A DNA stretch of 64,000 bases from positions 1,364,001-1,428,000 of the forward strand of contig NZ_CP157390.1 in the NCBI RefSeq assembly GCF_040050925.1, given 5' to 3'. Of this stretch, positions 25,420 through 33,465 are shown piece after piece. This stretch comes from Leifsonia sp. NPDC080035 (GTDB taxonomy: Bacteria; Actinomycetota; Actinomycetes; Actinomycetales; Microbacteriaceae). How positions within the stretch are numbered: the first letter of the stretch is position 1; each line of letters begins with the position of its first letter. Under the pieces are notes generated by a model. It worked only from the letters and a program-made list of their open reading frames with translations. It searched no databases and was not told where the DNA came from. Position numbers and translations under genes: made by a program.

Positions 25420-26792
25420 CCAACCCCTTCGTCCATCCCTACGTGCCGAACACGGCACCCGAGTCGCGGCAGGCCATGCTCGACGCGGTCGGTGCGGCGA
25501 CCATCGACGAGTTCTACGCCGACGTCCCCGCCGAGCTCCGCCTCGGCCGCGACCTGGACCTGCCGGAGCCGCTCATCGCCGAGCAGGACCTGGTGCGCCA
25601 TGTGGGCGGCCTGCTTCGCCGCAACCGCGCGGTGGAACCTGGCCGCCTGTTCCTCGGCGCCGGAACGTACAACCACGCGGTCCCCGCGGTGGTGGACGAG
25701 GTCATCAACCGCAGCGAATTCCTCACCGCGTACGCGGGCGAGCCGTACGAGGACCACGGCCGGTTCCAGGCGCTTTTCCAGTACCAGTCGCTCATGGGCG
25801 AACTGCTGAACTGCGACGTCGTCAATGTACCCACCTATGACGGTTACCAGGCGGCGGCGACCGCCCTGGCCATGGCGACGCGGGTGACCGGGCGCCGCGA
25901 CATCCTGCTGGTCAGCGACGCCCACCCGGACAAGCTCTCCAAGGTGCGCGACTACGTGAAGCCGATCGCCGACCTCGTCGTCGTGCCCACGGTCGACGGC
26001 GTTGCCGACGTACCCGCGGCGGCCGATCTCATCGGCCCGGAAACCGCCGCGGTGTGGGTGGAGACCCCGAGCTTCCACGGCGCGCTCGAGACAGCGGTGG
26101 CCGAGCTGGCGGAGGCGGCGCACGCCGTGGGAGCCCTGCTGGTGGCCGGCCTCGACCCGGTCGGTCTCGGCGTCCTCGCCTCCCCCGCCGACCTCGGCGC
26201 GGACATCCTGCACGGCGACATCCAGTCGCTCGGCCTGCACCCGTGGTACGGCGGCGCCCACGCCGGCTTCATCGCCGTGGACGACGACCCGCGCCTGGTC
26301 ATGGAGATGCCATCGCGCCTGTTCGGCCTCGAGTCCACGGACGTGCCCGGCGAGTACGGCTTCGGCGACGTCGCCTACGACCGGACCTCGTTCGCGGTGC
26401 GCGAGGAGGGCAAGGAGTGGGTCGGAACGGCCGCCGCCCTGTGGGGCATCGCCGCCGGCGTCCACCTCTCGCTGATGGGGCCGCAGGGCATGGCGGAGCT
26501 CGGCGAGACGCTGCTCGCACGCACCGCGTACGCGCAGCACGCGCTCACCGCCCTCCCCGGCGTGACCGTGGCGGACAGCGCGGTGCACCTGCGCGAGTTC
26601 GTGCTCGACCTGCGGGATGCCGCGCTCACCGCTCCCGAACTGGTCGACATCCTGCGCGTCCGCGGCTTCGAACCCGGCCTCGCGCTCGACGAGGCCCGCC
26701 TGCTCGTGTGCGTCACAGAGCAGAACACCCAGAACGACATCGACGACCTGGCCGCCGCGTTCGGCGCCGCTCTGAAGGAGAACGCCCGATGA
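25416..26792 (+). CDS. gcvPA: Glycine dehydrogenase (decarboxylating)-like subunit 1
   Basis: 458-aa homologue of the N-terminal (alpha) half of the P-protein. Visible family segments include FLGAGTYNHAVPAVV, EPYEDHGRFQALFQYQSLMGELL and NVPTYDGYQAAATAL. This fold-type I subunit lacks the PLP lysine and pairs with GcvPB. In the glycine cleavage system the pair decarboxylates glycine and passes the aminomethyl group to lipoyl H-protein. No gcvT or gcvH is in the window, and the gene is embedded in a sugar operon with 4-nt overlaps on both sides, so a modified substrate is possible. Family assignment is firm; substrate is not. Confidence 0.88.
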   Translation: MTNPFVHPYVPNTAPESRQAMLDAVGAATIDEFYADVPAELRLGRDLDLPEPLIAEQDLVRHVGGLLRRNRAVEPGRLFLGAGTYNHAVPAVVDEVINRSEFLTAYAGEPYEDHGRFQALFQYQSLMGELLNCDVVNVPTYDGYQAAATALAMATRVTGRRDILLVSDAHPDKLSKVRDYVKPIADLVVVPTVDGVADVPAAADLIGPETAAVWVETPSFHGALETAVAELAEAAHAVGALLVAGLDPVGLGVLASPADLGADILHGDIQSLGLHPWYGGAHAGFIAVDDDPRLVMEMPSRLFGLESTDVPGEYGFGDVAYDRTSFAVREEGKEWVGTAAALWGIAAGVHLSLMGPQGMAELGETLLARTAYAQHALTALPGVTVADSAVHLREFVLDLRDAALTAPELVDILRVRGFEPGLALDEARLLVCVTEQNTQNDIDDLAAAFGAALKENAR

Positions 26793-28393
26793 CCCTCCCC
26801 ATCGCCCCCAAGCCCGCGCTGCGCCGGTTCCACCAGGCGCGCTGGGACGAGCCGATCGTCTTCGAGCTGCACACCCCCGGCGAGCGCGGTGTCGTGCCGT
26901 CGCAGACGGAGGACGGCGTCCGCTCCGTCGTCGGCGACGTCGTCGCCGATCTGCCGGCGTCGCTGCGCCGCTCCGCACCGCCCGCGCTCCCCGAGATCGG
27001 CCAGATGCGCGTGCTCAAGCACTATCTCCGCCTCAGCCAGGAGAACCTGGGCGCCGACCTGAACGTCGACGTCGGCCAGGGCACCTGCACGATGAAGTAC
27101 GCCCCGAAGGTGAACGAGGCGATCATCCGCACACCCGACCTCACCGACCTGCACCCGCTGCAGGATCCGGAGTCGGCGCAGGGCGCGCTGGAGATCATCT
27201 GGCGCACCGAGCGGATGCTCGCCGAGATCTCGGGCATGAGCCGTGTCTCCCTTCAGACCGGCGGCGGTTCGGAGGCGATCTGGGCCAACATCTCGATGAT
27301 CCGCGCCTACCATGCCTCCCGCGGCGAGGGCGAGCAACGGGACGAGGTGATCACCACGATCTTCTCGCACCCGTCCAACGCGGCCGCGGCCAAGATGGCC
27401 GGCTACACGGTCATCACGGTCTTCCCGGACGCCGACGGGTACCCCGACGTGGAGGCGCTGCGTGCCGCCATCTCGCCGCGCACCGCCGCGATCATGGTGA
27501 CGAACCCCGAGGACACCGGCATCTACAATCCGCGGATCCGAGAGTGGGTGGAGCTGGCGCACTCGGTCGGGGCGCTCGCGTCGTACGACCAGGCGAACGC
27601 CAACGGCATCCTCGGCATCACCCGCGCCCGCGACGCCGGCTTCGACGTGTGCCACTTCAACCTGCACAAGACGTTCGGCACGCCGCACGGCTGCGGCGGC
27701 CCCGGCTCGGGCGCCAACGCGGTGTCGGAGGCGCTCGCCCCCTTCCTGCCCGGGCCGGTGGTCGAGAAGGTCGGCGACCGGTTCGTGATCGACGGCGACC
27801 GCCCGCAGTCGATCGGGTCCGTCGCGCCGTTCTTCGGCGTCGTCCCGAACATCGTCCGCACCTACGCGTGGATCCGTGCTCTCGGTGCACCGGGTCTGCG
27901 CGCGGTGGCGGAGACGGCCGTGCTCAACAACAACTACCTGATGAAGCGCGTCCTTGAGATCCCCGGCGCCAGCGCCCCCTACGCCACGGGCCGTCGTCGC
28001 ATCGAGCAGGTGCGCTACTCGTGGCAGGAGCTGTTCGAGGAGACCGGGATCAGCTCGGAGGAGATCGGCATCCGCGCGGCCGACTTCGGGATGCACTACT
28101 GGACGAGCCACCACCCCTACGTGGTGCCGCAGCCGTTCACCCTGGAACCGACCGAGTCGTACTCCAAGGCGGAGCTGGACGAGTACGCCGACGTGCTGGC
28201 AGAGATCGCTCGAGAGGCGAGGGAGACCCCGGAGGTCGTGCGCAGCGCGCCGCACAACCAGACCGTCCACCACACGCACCACGACGACCTGGACGATCCC
28301 GCGCGCTGGGCCGTCACCTGGCGTGCCTACCGCCGGAAGTACTTCGGCCAGGACGCGTCGGCGGCCGCCTCCTCGGAGGACGCGGCGGCGTGA
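26789..28393 (+). CDS. gcvPB: Glycine dehydrogenase (decarboxylating)-like subunit 2
   Basis: 534-aa PLP-carrying half of a split P-protein. The cofactor lysine is Lys294 in FNLHKTFGTPHGCGGPGSG; canonical subunits have GGGGPG after PHG, so one Gly is Cys here. Other family segments are MGxCTMK-like (GTCTMKYAPKVNE) and LQTGGGSEA. The C-terminal region ends with a His-rich stretch (HNQTVHHTHHDD) followed by about 35 residues, making it longer than typical GcvPB. ATG overlaps the gcvPA stop; its stop overlaps the kinase-like gene. Confidence 0.88.
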   Translation: MTLPIAPKPALRRFHQARWDEPIVFELHTPGERGVVPSQTEDGVRSVVGDVVADLPASLRRSAPPALPEIGQMRVLKHYLRLSQENLGADLNVDVGQGTCTMKYAPKVNEAIIRTPDLTDLHPLQDPESAQGALEIIWRTERMLAEISGMSRVSLQTGGGSEAIWANISMIRAYHASRGEGEQRDEVITTIFSHPSNAAAAKMAGYTVITVFPDADGYPDVEALRAAISPRTAAIMVTNPEDTGIYNPRIREWVELAHSVGALASYDQANANGILGITRARDAGFDVCHFNLHKTFGTPHGCGGPGSGANAVSEALAPFLPGPVVEKVGDRFVIDGDRPQSIGSVAPFFGVVPNIVRTYAWIRALGAPGLRAVAETAVLNNNYLMKRVLEIPGASAPYATGRRRIEQVRYSWQELFEETGISSEEIGIRAADFGMHYWTSHHPYVVPQPFTLEPTESYSKAELDEYADVLAEIAREARETPEVVRSAPHNQTVHHTHHDDLDDPARWAVTWRAYRRKYFGQDASAAASSEDAAA

Positions 28394-29541
28394 ACGCCAT
28401 CGGGTTCGTCGTGAACCCGGTCGCGGGTCTCGGCGGGCCCACCGGGCTCGCCGGCAGCGACGGCGTCGAAGTGCAGCGCGAGGCGCTGCGCCGCGGTGGC
28501 CGAGCGCGCGCCGGCGAGCGTGCCGCGGAGGCGCTCCGTGTGCTCGCCGCCTCTCGGCCCGGAGCCGTGGTGATCACCGCCGCCGACGCGCTCGGCGAGG
28601 ACGCCGTCAGGGCGGCGGGATTGACGCCGCGCGTCGTATACGCGAGCGGGCATACGCCCACCACGCCCGATGACACGGCCAGGGCGGTAGCCGCCATCCA
28701 TGCCGCCGGAGCGTCCCTCGTCCTGTTCGCCGGCGGCGACGGGACCGCGAGAGACGTCGCCCGCGGCCTCTCGCCGGGCGCGCCGATGCTCGGCATTCCT
28801 GCGGGCGTCAAGATGTACTCGGGGTGCTTCGCCGTCGGGCCGGCGGCGGCCGGCACCCTCGCCGCCGACTGGCTCGCACATCCCGTGACGACCGCCACCG
28901 CCGAGGTGCTCGACCTCGACGAGGATGCGATGCGCGCAGGCCGACCGGACCCCCGGCTGTTCGCGCTGGTCGAGGTCCCCGCTGCGCCCGGTCGCACGCA
29001 GGCACGCAAGGCCGCGACCCCGGCGAGCGCGCGGGAGGCCGTCCGCAGCGCCGCCGCGGGTGCCGTCGCCCGGATGCGCCCCGGCGTTCGCTACCTGCTC
29101 GGGCCCGGCGGGACAACGGCCGAGGTCGGCCGCGTGCTGGGCCTCGACACCAGCCCGCTCGGCGTCGACGTCATCGAGGACGGCGTCCTTCTCGGGCGAG
29201 ACGTGACCGAGGCGCAGGCGCTTGCGGCCGTCGAGGGTCGACCCGCGCAGGCCGTCGTCACCGTGATCGGCGGCCAGGGCTTCCTGCTCGGGCGCGGCAA
29301 CCAGCAGCTCTCGGCACGCGTGATCGCTGCGCTGGGCGCGCACCCCCTGCTCGTCGTCGCGACGGAGCAGAAACTCATCGACCTCGCCGGCCGGCCCCTG
29401 CTGGTCGACACCGGCGATCCCCGGCTCGACATGCGGCTGGCCGGCCACGTCCTCGTGGTCACAGGGCCGTCCACCGCGAGCCTCTACCCTGTCAGTGCCG
29501 CCACAGCGGCCCCCATCGAAGGAGAACTCGAATGCGTCTAG
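28390..29541 (+). CDS. ATP-NAD kinase-like protein, AcoX type
   Basis: 383-aa protein with the NAD kinase/diacylglycerol kinase fold. The N-terminus IGFVVNPVAGLGG is the first nucleotide-fold strand and loop, and GGDGT (115-119) is the family phosphate-binding motif. The C-terminal half includes GGQGFLLGRGNQQLSARVI. AcoX proteins of acetoin operons share this layout, but their reaction is not established to my knowledge. GTG 28390 overlaps the gcvPB stop. It overlaps the SDR gene by 10 nt. It could phosphorylate a pathway intermediate; that is inference from context. Confidence 0.8.
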   Translation: MNAIGFVVNPVAGLGGPTGLAGSDGVEVQREALRRGGRARAGERAAEALRVLAASRPGAVVITAADALGEDAVRAAGLTPRVVYASGHTPTTPDDTARAVAAIHAAGASLVLFAGGDGTARDVARGLSPGAPMLGIPAGVKMYSGCFAVGPAAAGTLAADWLAHPVTTATAEVLDLDEDAMRAGRPDPRLFALVEVPAAPGRTQARKAATPASAREAVRSAAAGAVARMRPGVRYLLGPGGTTAEVGRVLGLDTSPLGVDVIEDGVLLGRDVTEAQALAAVEGRPAQAVVTVIGGQGFLLGRGNQQLSARVIAALGAHPLLVVATEQKLIDLAGRPLLVDTGDPRLDMRLAGHVLVVTGPSTASLYPVSAATAAPIEGELECV

Positions 29542-30290
29542 CCGGCAAGTCCGCCATCGTCACCGGAGGAGCGGGCGGCATCGGCCGCGCCACCTCCCTC
29601 GCCCTCGCGGCGGAGGGCGCGCGCGTCGCCGTCGTCGACCTGCAGCAGGACGCGGCGGAGGCCGTCGCCGAGGAGATCCGCGCGGCCGGCGGCGAGGCGA
29701 TCGCGCTCGGGGCCGACGTCTCCGCCGAGGCGGACGTGGAGCGGGTCGTCGCCGCGGCCGACGACGCGTTCGGCGGCATCGACATCGCCTTCAACAACGC
29801 GGGCATCATCCGCCGCACGACCGCCGTCGAGACCACGGTCGAAGAGTGGGACCGCGTCTTCGGCGTGAACGTGCGCGGCATCTTCCTGATGTGCAAGCAC
29901 GTCGTGCCGATCATGGCGGCGAAGGGCAAGGGCTCCATCATCAACACCGGCAGTGGCTGGGGGCTGAAGGGCGGCGGCCAGGCCATCTCTTACTGCGCCT
30001 CCAAGGGCGCCGTCGTGAACATGACCCGCGCGCTGGCGATCGATCACGGCCCTCAGGGCATCCGCGTCAACTCGGTGAACCCGGGCGACGTGAATACCGG
30101 GATGCTGCGCGACGAGGCACGTCAGCTCGGTCAGGAGACCGGCTCGTTCCTCGCCGAGGCGGCCGACCGCCCACTGCGCCGGATGGGCGAGCCGAGCGAG
30201 ATCGCGGCCGCCGTCGTCTGGCTGGCGAGCGATGAGTCGTCGTACGTGACCGGCTCGGCCATGGTCGTGGACGGCGGCGGCATCGCCTGA
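29532..30290 (+). CDS. Short-chain dehydrogenase/reductase
   Basis: 252-aa classical SDR. NAD(P) motif TGGAGGIG (11-18), NNAG, active-site Ser in INTGSGWG and YxxxK as YCASK. Asp at the end of strand beta-2 (VAVVDLQQD) favours NAD+ over NADP+. It should oxidise a hydroxyl of a sugar or polyol derivative. ATG preceded by AAGGAGA. Last gene of the GH42 operon; a strong inverted repeat follows 14 nt after the stop. Confidence 0.92.
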   Translation: MRLAGKSAIVTGGAGGIGRATSLALAAEGARVAVVDLQQDAAEAVAEEIRAAGGEAIALGADVSAEADVERVVAAADDAFGGIDIAFNNAGIIRRTTAVETTVEEWDRVFGVNVRGIFLMCKHVVPIMAAKGKGSIINTGSGWGLKGGGQAISYCASKGAVVNMTRALAIDHGPQGIRVNSVNPGDVNTGMLRDEARQLGQETGSFLAEAADRPLRRMGEPSEIAAAVVWLASDESSYVTGSAMVVDGGGIA

Positions 30291-30304
30291 CCGCGCCTCG
30301 CACG

Positions 30305-30379
30305 CAGCGACTGACCCCGTTCGGTACGTTCGCCCCCTGCTCGAGCAGCGGCAGACGTACCGGGCGGGGTCAGTCGCTG
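30305..30379. terminator. Long inverted repeat between convergent genes, likely bidirectional terminator
   Basis: Arms 30305-30329 and 30355-30379 pair over 25 bp with only two G-T wobbles (CAGCGACTGACCCCG / CGGGGTCAGTCGCTG at the base). The 25-nt loop contains a second perfect palindrome, CTGCTCGAGCAG. No T-tract. Position between the SDR stop and the csrA stop fits a terminator, though the stem is longer than usual. Confidence 0.65.
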
Positions 30380-30392
30380 TCTCGGGGTGCGG

Positions 30393-30629
30393 TCAGAGTC
30401 CCAGCGACTTCTTGATGAGCGCCTCGGCGTCGTCCGCGCCGGCGGCCTGCTCGCGCGCCTCCTGATTGGCCTCGCTCACGGCCTTGACCACCTCGTCGCG
30501 CTGGATGCGGATGCCGCGCGGAGCGTCGATCCCGATCCGCACGCCGTCCCCTCGCGCGTCCAGGATGGTGACGACGATGTCGTCCCCGATCAGCACCCGC
30601 TCACCGGGCTTGCGCGTCAGAACCAGCAT
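30393..30629 (-). CDS. csrA: Carbon storage regulator / translational repressor CsrA
   Basis: 78-aa RNA-binding protein beginning MLVLTRKPGERVLIGDDI, the conserved first strands of CsrA, with the RNA-binding segment RGIRIQRDEV. The C-terminal tail (about 55-78) is longer than in E. coli, as in flagellar-linked CsrA of Gram-positives. In Bacillus it binds GGA motifs in the flagellin leader and is antagonised by FliW; no fliW lies in this window. It is the last gene of the fliO-flhA minus-strand series. Confidence 0.95.
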   Translation of the reverse strand: MLVLTRKPGERVLIGDDIVVTILDARGDGVRIGIDAPRGIRIQRDEVVKAVSEANQEAREQAAGADDAEALIKKSLGL

Positions 30630-30692
30630 CGGTCCAGCCTATCCGCGGCGCGGTGCGCGCGGAACCGCCGACCTGCGCGGCGGAGGGGACGC

Positions 30693-30727
30693 GACACGCC
30701 GTCAGGCGCCGGCGGACGCGGCGTGTC
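30693..30727. terminator. Hairpin at the end of the flhF-like gene
   Basis: GACACGCCG (30693-30701) and CGGCGTGTC (30719-30727) form a perfect 9-bp stem with a 17-nt loop. It straddles the flhF-like stop codon and precedes csrA. No T-run follows; it may be an attenuator or an RNA-stability element instead. Confidence 0.4.
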
Positions 30728-31439
30728 ACGCCCCCGGTGCTGGTTCGGGCGGCGCGTCGAGCCAGAGGACGGGCAGGCCGAGGCCGCGCACCTCGTCCGG
30801 GCTGGCCGTGAGGGCGGCACCGGTCGCGGCGATGCCGTCGACCGCGAGCACCGCATCCACGGCGCCCACCCAGTGCGCGGTGTCCTGCGTCTTGCGGCTC
30901 GCGTCCACCGCCACCCACACCTGGTCGGGCGCGATGCCTGCGAGTTCCGTGGCCAGACCGGCCACGGCATCCACCCCGGGCAGGCTGAACGCGCCGACGA
31001 CGGGATGCTCCTCCCGCACGCCGTCGGCGCGCGCCGCGAGCGCATCCCGCCTGTCCACGATCACGAGCGCTTCGCCGTCCCGACCGGCCGAGGCCGCGAG
31101 CGTCCGCGCCGCGGCGAGGGCGTCGCCGCCGAGCCCGACCACGAGCGTCAGGTCGCCCCTCCCCCGCAGCCGTGCGGGGGGCGCCGCGAACGTGGCGGCG
31201 AGGGGCACGTTGTTGTCACTTGCAGCCGCCGAAAGTGACAACGACGTGCCCTTCGGCGACTCAGAGGCGGCGGGAGGAGCGGAGGGCGCAGGAGGCTCGG
31301 CCGCGGGGGCCGGCAGGTCCGTCGTCCGCACGAGGTCGTCCAGGATGGCCGCGAACGCCGCCGACGACGTGGACACGGCCGGCAGCACCTCCTCGAGCTC
31401 GTCGGCTCCCAGCCACTCAGGCCGCGATCGGCTCCGCAA
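30726..31439 (-). CDS. Degenerate FlhF-like protein, P-loop lost
   Basis: 237-aa protein directly downstream of flhA, where flhF (SRP-type GTPase placing the flagellum) stands in other bacteria. The C-terminal half follows the FlhF core: LTLVVGLGGDALAAARTLA where GPTGVGKTT is expected, VWVAVDASRKTQD like the LVLSATTKTED strand, and GLPVLWLDAPP at the end. The P-loop Gly-Lys-Thr and the TKLD guanine motif are absent, so it should not bind GTP normally. The N-terminal part is Pro/Ala-rich. Start TTG 31439 (GGGGGTGG upstream) overlaps flhA by 23 nt; the start is uncertain. Homology to FlhF is my inference. Confidence 0.7.
   Translation of the reverse strand: MRSRSRPEWLGADELEEVLPAVSTSSAAFAAILDDLVRTTDLPAPAAEPPAPSAPPAASESPKGTSLSLSAAASDNNVPLAATFAAPPARLRGRGDLTLVVGLGGDALAAARTLAASAGRDGEALVIVDRRDALAARADGVREEHPVVGAFSLPGVDAVAGLATELAGIAPDQVWVAVDASRKTQDTAHWVGAVDAVLAVDGIAATGAALTASPDEVRGLGLPVLWLDAPPEPAPGA
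31203..31251. repeat. Palindromic unit inside the flhF-like coding sequence
   Basis: Arms 31203-31221 (GGGCACGTTGTTGTCACTT) and 31233-31251 pair over 19 bp with one G-T wobble; loop 11 nt. It falls in residues about 63-79, the low-complexity linker before the FlhF-like core, and keeps the frame. Its structure resembles a short mobile palindromic repeat inserted in the gene. Confidence 0.65.
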
Positions 31440-33465
31440 CGCGGACCACCCCCACCGTCTCGATCGCCGCCTGCACCGCGGTCACCTCCTGGTAGCTCAG
31501 CACAGCGAGCCCGGAGAGCTGCCCGGCGACGAGCCTCCGGATCGCCGGACGCAGCGCCGGAGCGCAGACCAGCACCGCGGAGACGTTGGCCTCGTCGAGC
31601 TGGGTGGCGGTCTGCTTGATCGACCCCATCACCGCCTCCAGCCGCGCCGGGTCGAGGACGATCTGCGTGCCGTTCTCGGCCGGGCGGAGACCCTCCAGCA
31701 TCGCTTGCTCGAGCCCCGGATCGATCATGATGACCCGCAGCGTGCCGCCGTCGAGGTGCGGGGCCACGACCGCGGGGCCGAGCGCGCTGCGCGCCGCCTC
31801 CACCAGCCCCTCCGGATCGTTCGACACCTTCGCGCGCAGGGCGAGTGCCTCCAGGATGCGCGGCAGGTCGTTGATCGGCACCTGCTCCGCCAGCAGCCCC
31901 TGCAGCACCCGCTGCACCTCGGCGAGCGAGAGCAGGTTCGGGATGAGCTCCTCCACCGCGGGCGGGTTCACCTGCTTGACGCCCTCGGTGAGCTGGCGCA
32001 CGTCCTCGCGGGTGAGCAGGCGCGCAGCGTTCGCCGTGATGATCGCCGACAGGTGTGTGATGAGCACCGAGACGCGGTCGATGACCGTCGCGCCGCCGAG
32101 CTCCGCGCTGTGCCGCATCTCGGACGGGATCCACTTGGCCGGGAGCCCGAACACCGGCTCGACCGTCGGGGTGCCGGGCAGCCCGTCGAGCGCGTCGCCG
32201 AGCGCGAGCACACGGCCGCCCGGCGCCTGCCCGCGTCCCGACTCGACACCGGCGATCTTGATGACGTAGGTGGAGGGCGGCAGCTCGGCGCTGTCGCGCG
32301 TGCGCACCGGCGGGACGATCACGCCCAGCTCCAGCGCGATCTTGCGGCGCAGCGCCCGCACCCGGGCGAGCAGGTCGTCGGAGGTGCCGCTGACGATGTC
32401 CACCAGGTCCGGCGCGAGCGTGATCTCCAGCGCGTGCACCCGCATCTGCTCCATCAGGTCCTCGGTGGTCTCGGTCTTGCCCGCGTTCGCGACGGCGGTC
32501 TGCGCGGCCTTCGCCTTCTTCGCCGCCGCCTGGGACGTCTTGATGCGCTGCGCGGCGAGCACCAGGAACGCGCCGACGAGCACGAACGGGATGGGCGGCA
32601 TCCCGGGGATCAGCGCCATCACGATCGCCGCGCATCCCGCGATCGTGAGCGCGTTGCGCGACTGGCTGAGCTGACCGCTGGCGGTGGTCCCGATCTCGGT
32701 CTCGGCGTTGGAGCGCGTCACGATCATGCCGGTGGAGACGGCCATCAGGAGCGCGGGGATCTGCGTCACCAGGCCGTCGCCGATGGTCAGCAGTGTGTAG
32801 GAGTTGACGGCGTCGACGAGGTCCATGCCGCGCTGGATCATGCCGATCGCGATGCCGCCGACCACGTTGATGACGATGATCAGGATGCCCGCGATCGCGT
32901 CGCCCTTCACGAACTTGCTCGCGCCGTCCATCGCGCCGTAGAAGTCCGCCTCCGCCGAGACCTCCGCCCGGCGGGTCCGCGCCTGCTCCTCCGTGATCAG
33001 GCCGGCGTTCAGGTCCGCGTCGATGGCCATCTGCTTGCCCGGCATGGCGTCGAGGGTGAAGCGCGCACCGACCTCCGCGACGCGCTCGGCGCCCTTGGTG
33101 ACGACGATGAACTGGATGACGATCAGGATGAGGAACACCACCGCGCCGATGATGATCGACCCGCCGACCGCGACGTGCCCGAACGCCTGGATGACCTGGC
33201 CGGCGTAGCCGTCGCCGAGCACGAGGCGCGTGGATGCGACGTTGAGGCCGAGCCGGAACAGGGTCGCCACGAGCAGCAGCGACGGGAAGACGGAGAAGTC
33301 GAGCGGCTTCTTCACGAACATCGTGGTGAGCAGGATCACCAGCGCCAGCATGATGTTCACGATGATGAGGGTGTCCAGCAGCCAGGCGGGCACCGGGATC
33401 ACCAGCAGCATGATGATGCCGACGACGCCGATCGGGACGGCGACCTTGGCGGCGGTGGACTTCAT
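31417..33465 (-). CDS. flhA: Flagellar type III export gate protein FlhA
   Basis: 682-aa inner membrane export component. About eight N-terminal membrane helices (1-320) include the conserved cytoplasmic FHIPEP-type loop region, here KGAERVAEVGARFTLDAMPGKQMAIDADLNAG. The soluble C-terminal domain (about 330-682) forms the nonameric ring that docks chaperone-substrate complexes. ATG overlaps the flhB stop (ATGA). The terminal codons overlap the flhF-like gene. Confidence 0.97.
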   Translation of the reverse strand: MKSTAAKVAVPIGVVGIIMLLVIPVPAWLLDTLIIVNIMLALVILLTTMFVKKPLDFSVFPSLLLVATLFRLGLNVASTRLVLGDGYAGQVIQAFGHVAVGGSIIIGAVVFLILIVIQFIVVTKGAERVAEVGARFTLDAMPGKQMAIDADLNAGLITEEQARTRRAEVSAEADFYGAMDGASKFVKGDAIAGILIIVINVVGGIAIGMIQRGMDLVDAVNSYTLLTIGDGLVTQIPALLMAVSTGMIVTRSNAETEIGTTASGQLSQSRNALTIAGCAAIVMALIPGMPPIPFVLVGAFLVLAAQRIKTSQAAAKKAKAAQTAVANAGKTETTEDLMEQMRVHALEITLAPDLVDIVSGTSDDLLARVRALRRKIALELGVIVPPVRTRDSAELPPSTYVIKIAGVESGRGQAPGGRVLALGDALDGLPGTPTVEPVFGLPAKWIPSEMRHSAELGGATVIDRVSVLITHLSAIITANAARLLTREDVRQLTEGVKQVNPPAVEELIPNLLSLAEVQRVLQGLLAEQVPINDLPRILEALALRAKVSNDPEGLVEAARSALGPAVVAPHLDGGTLRVIMIDPGLEQAMLEGLRPAENGTQIVLDPARLEAVMGSIKQTATQLDEANVSAVLVCAPALRPAIRRLVAGQLSGLAVLSYQEVTAVQAAIETVGVVRVAEPIAA

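Noticed and set aside
25416..28393. Standard glycine cleavage operon
   Set aside because: No gcvT or gcvH gene is present and the pair sits in a glycosidase operon, so only the protein family is claimed, not the pathway.
30305..30379. Attachment site of a mobile element
   Set aside because: The long palindrome has no direct-repeat partner, no tRNA and no integrase nearby, so a terminator or repeat unit is more likely.
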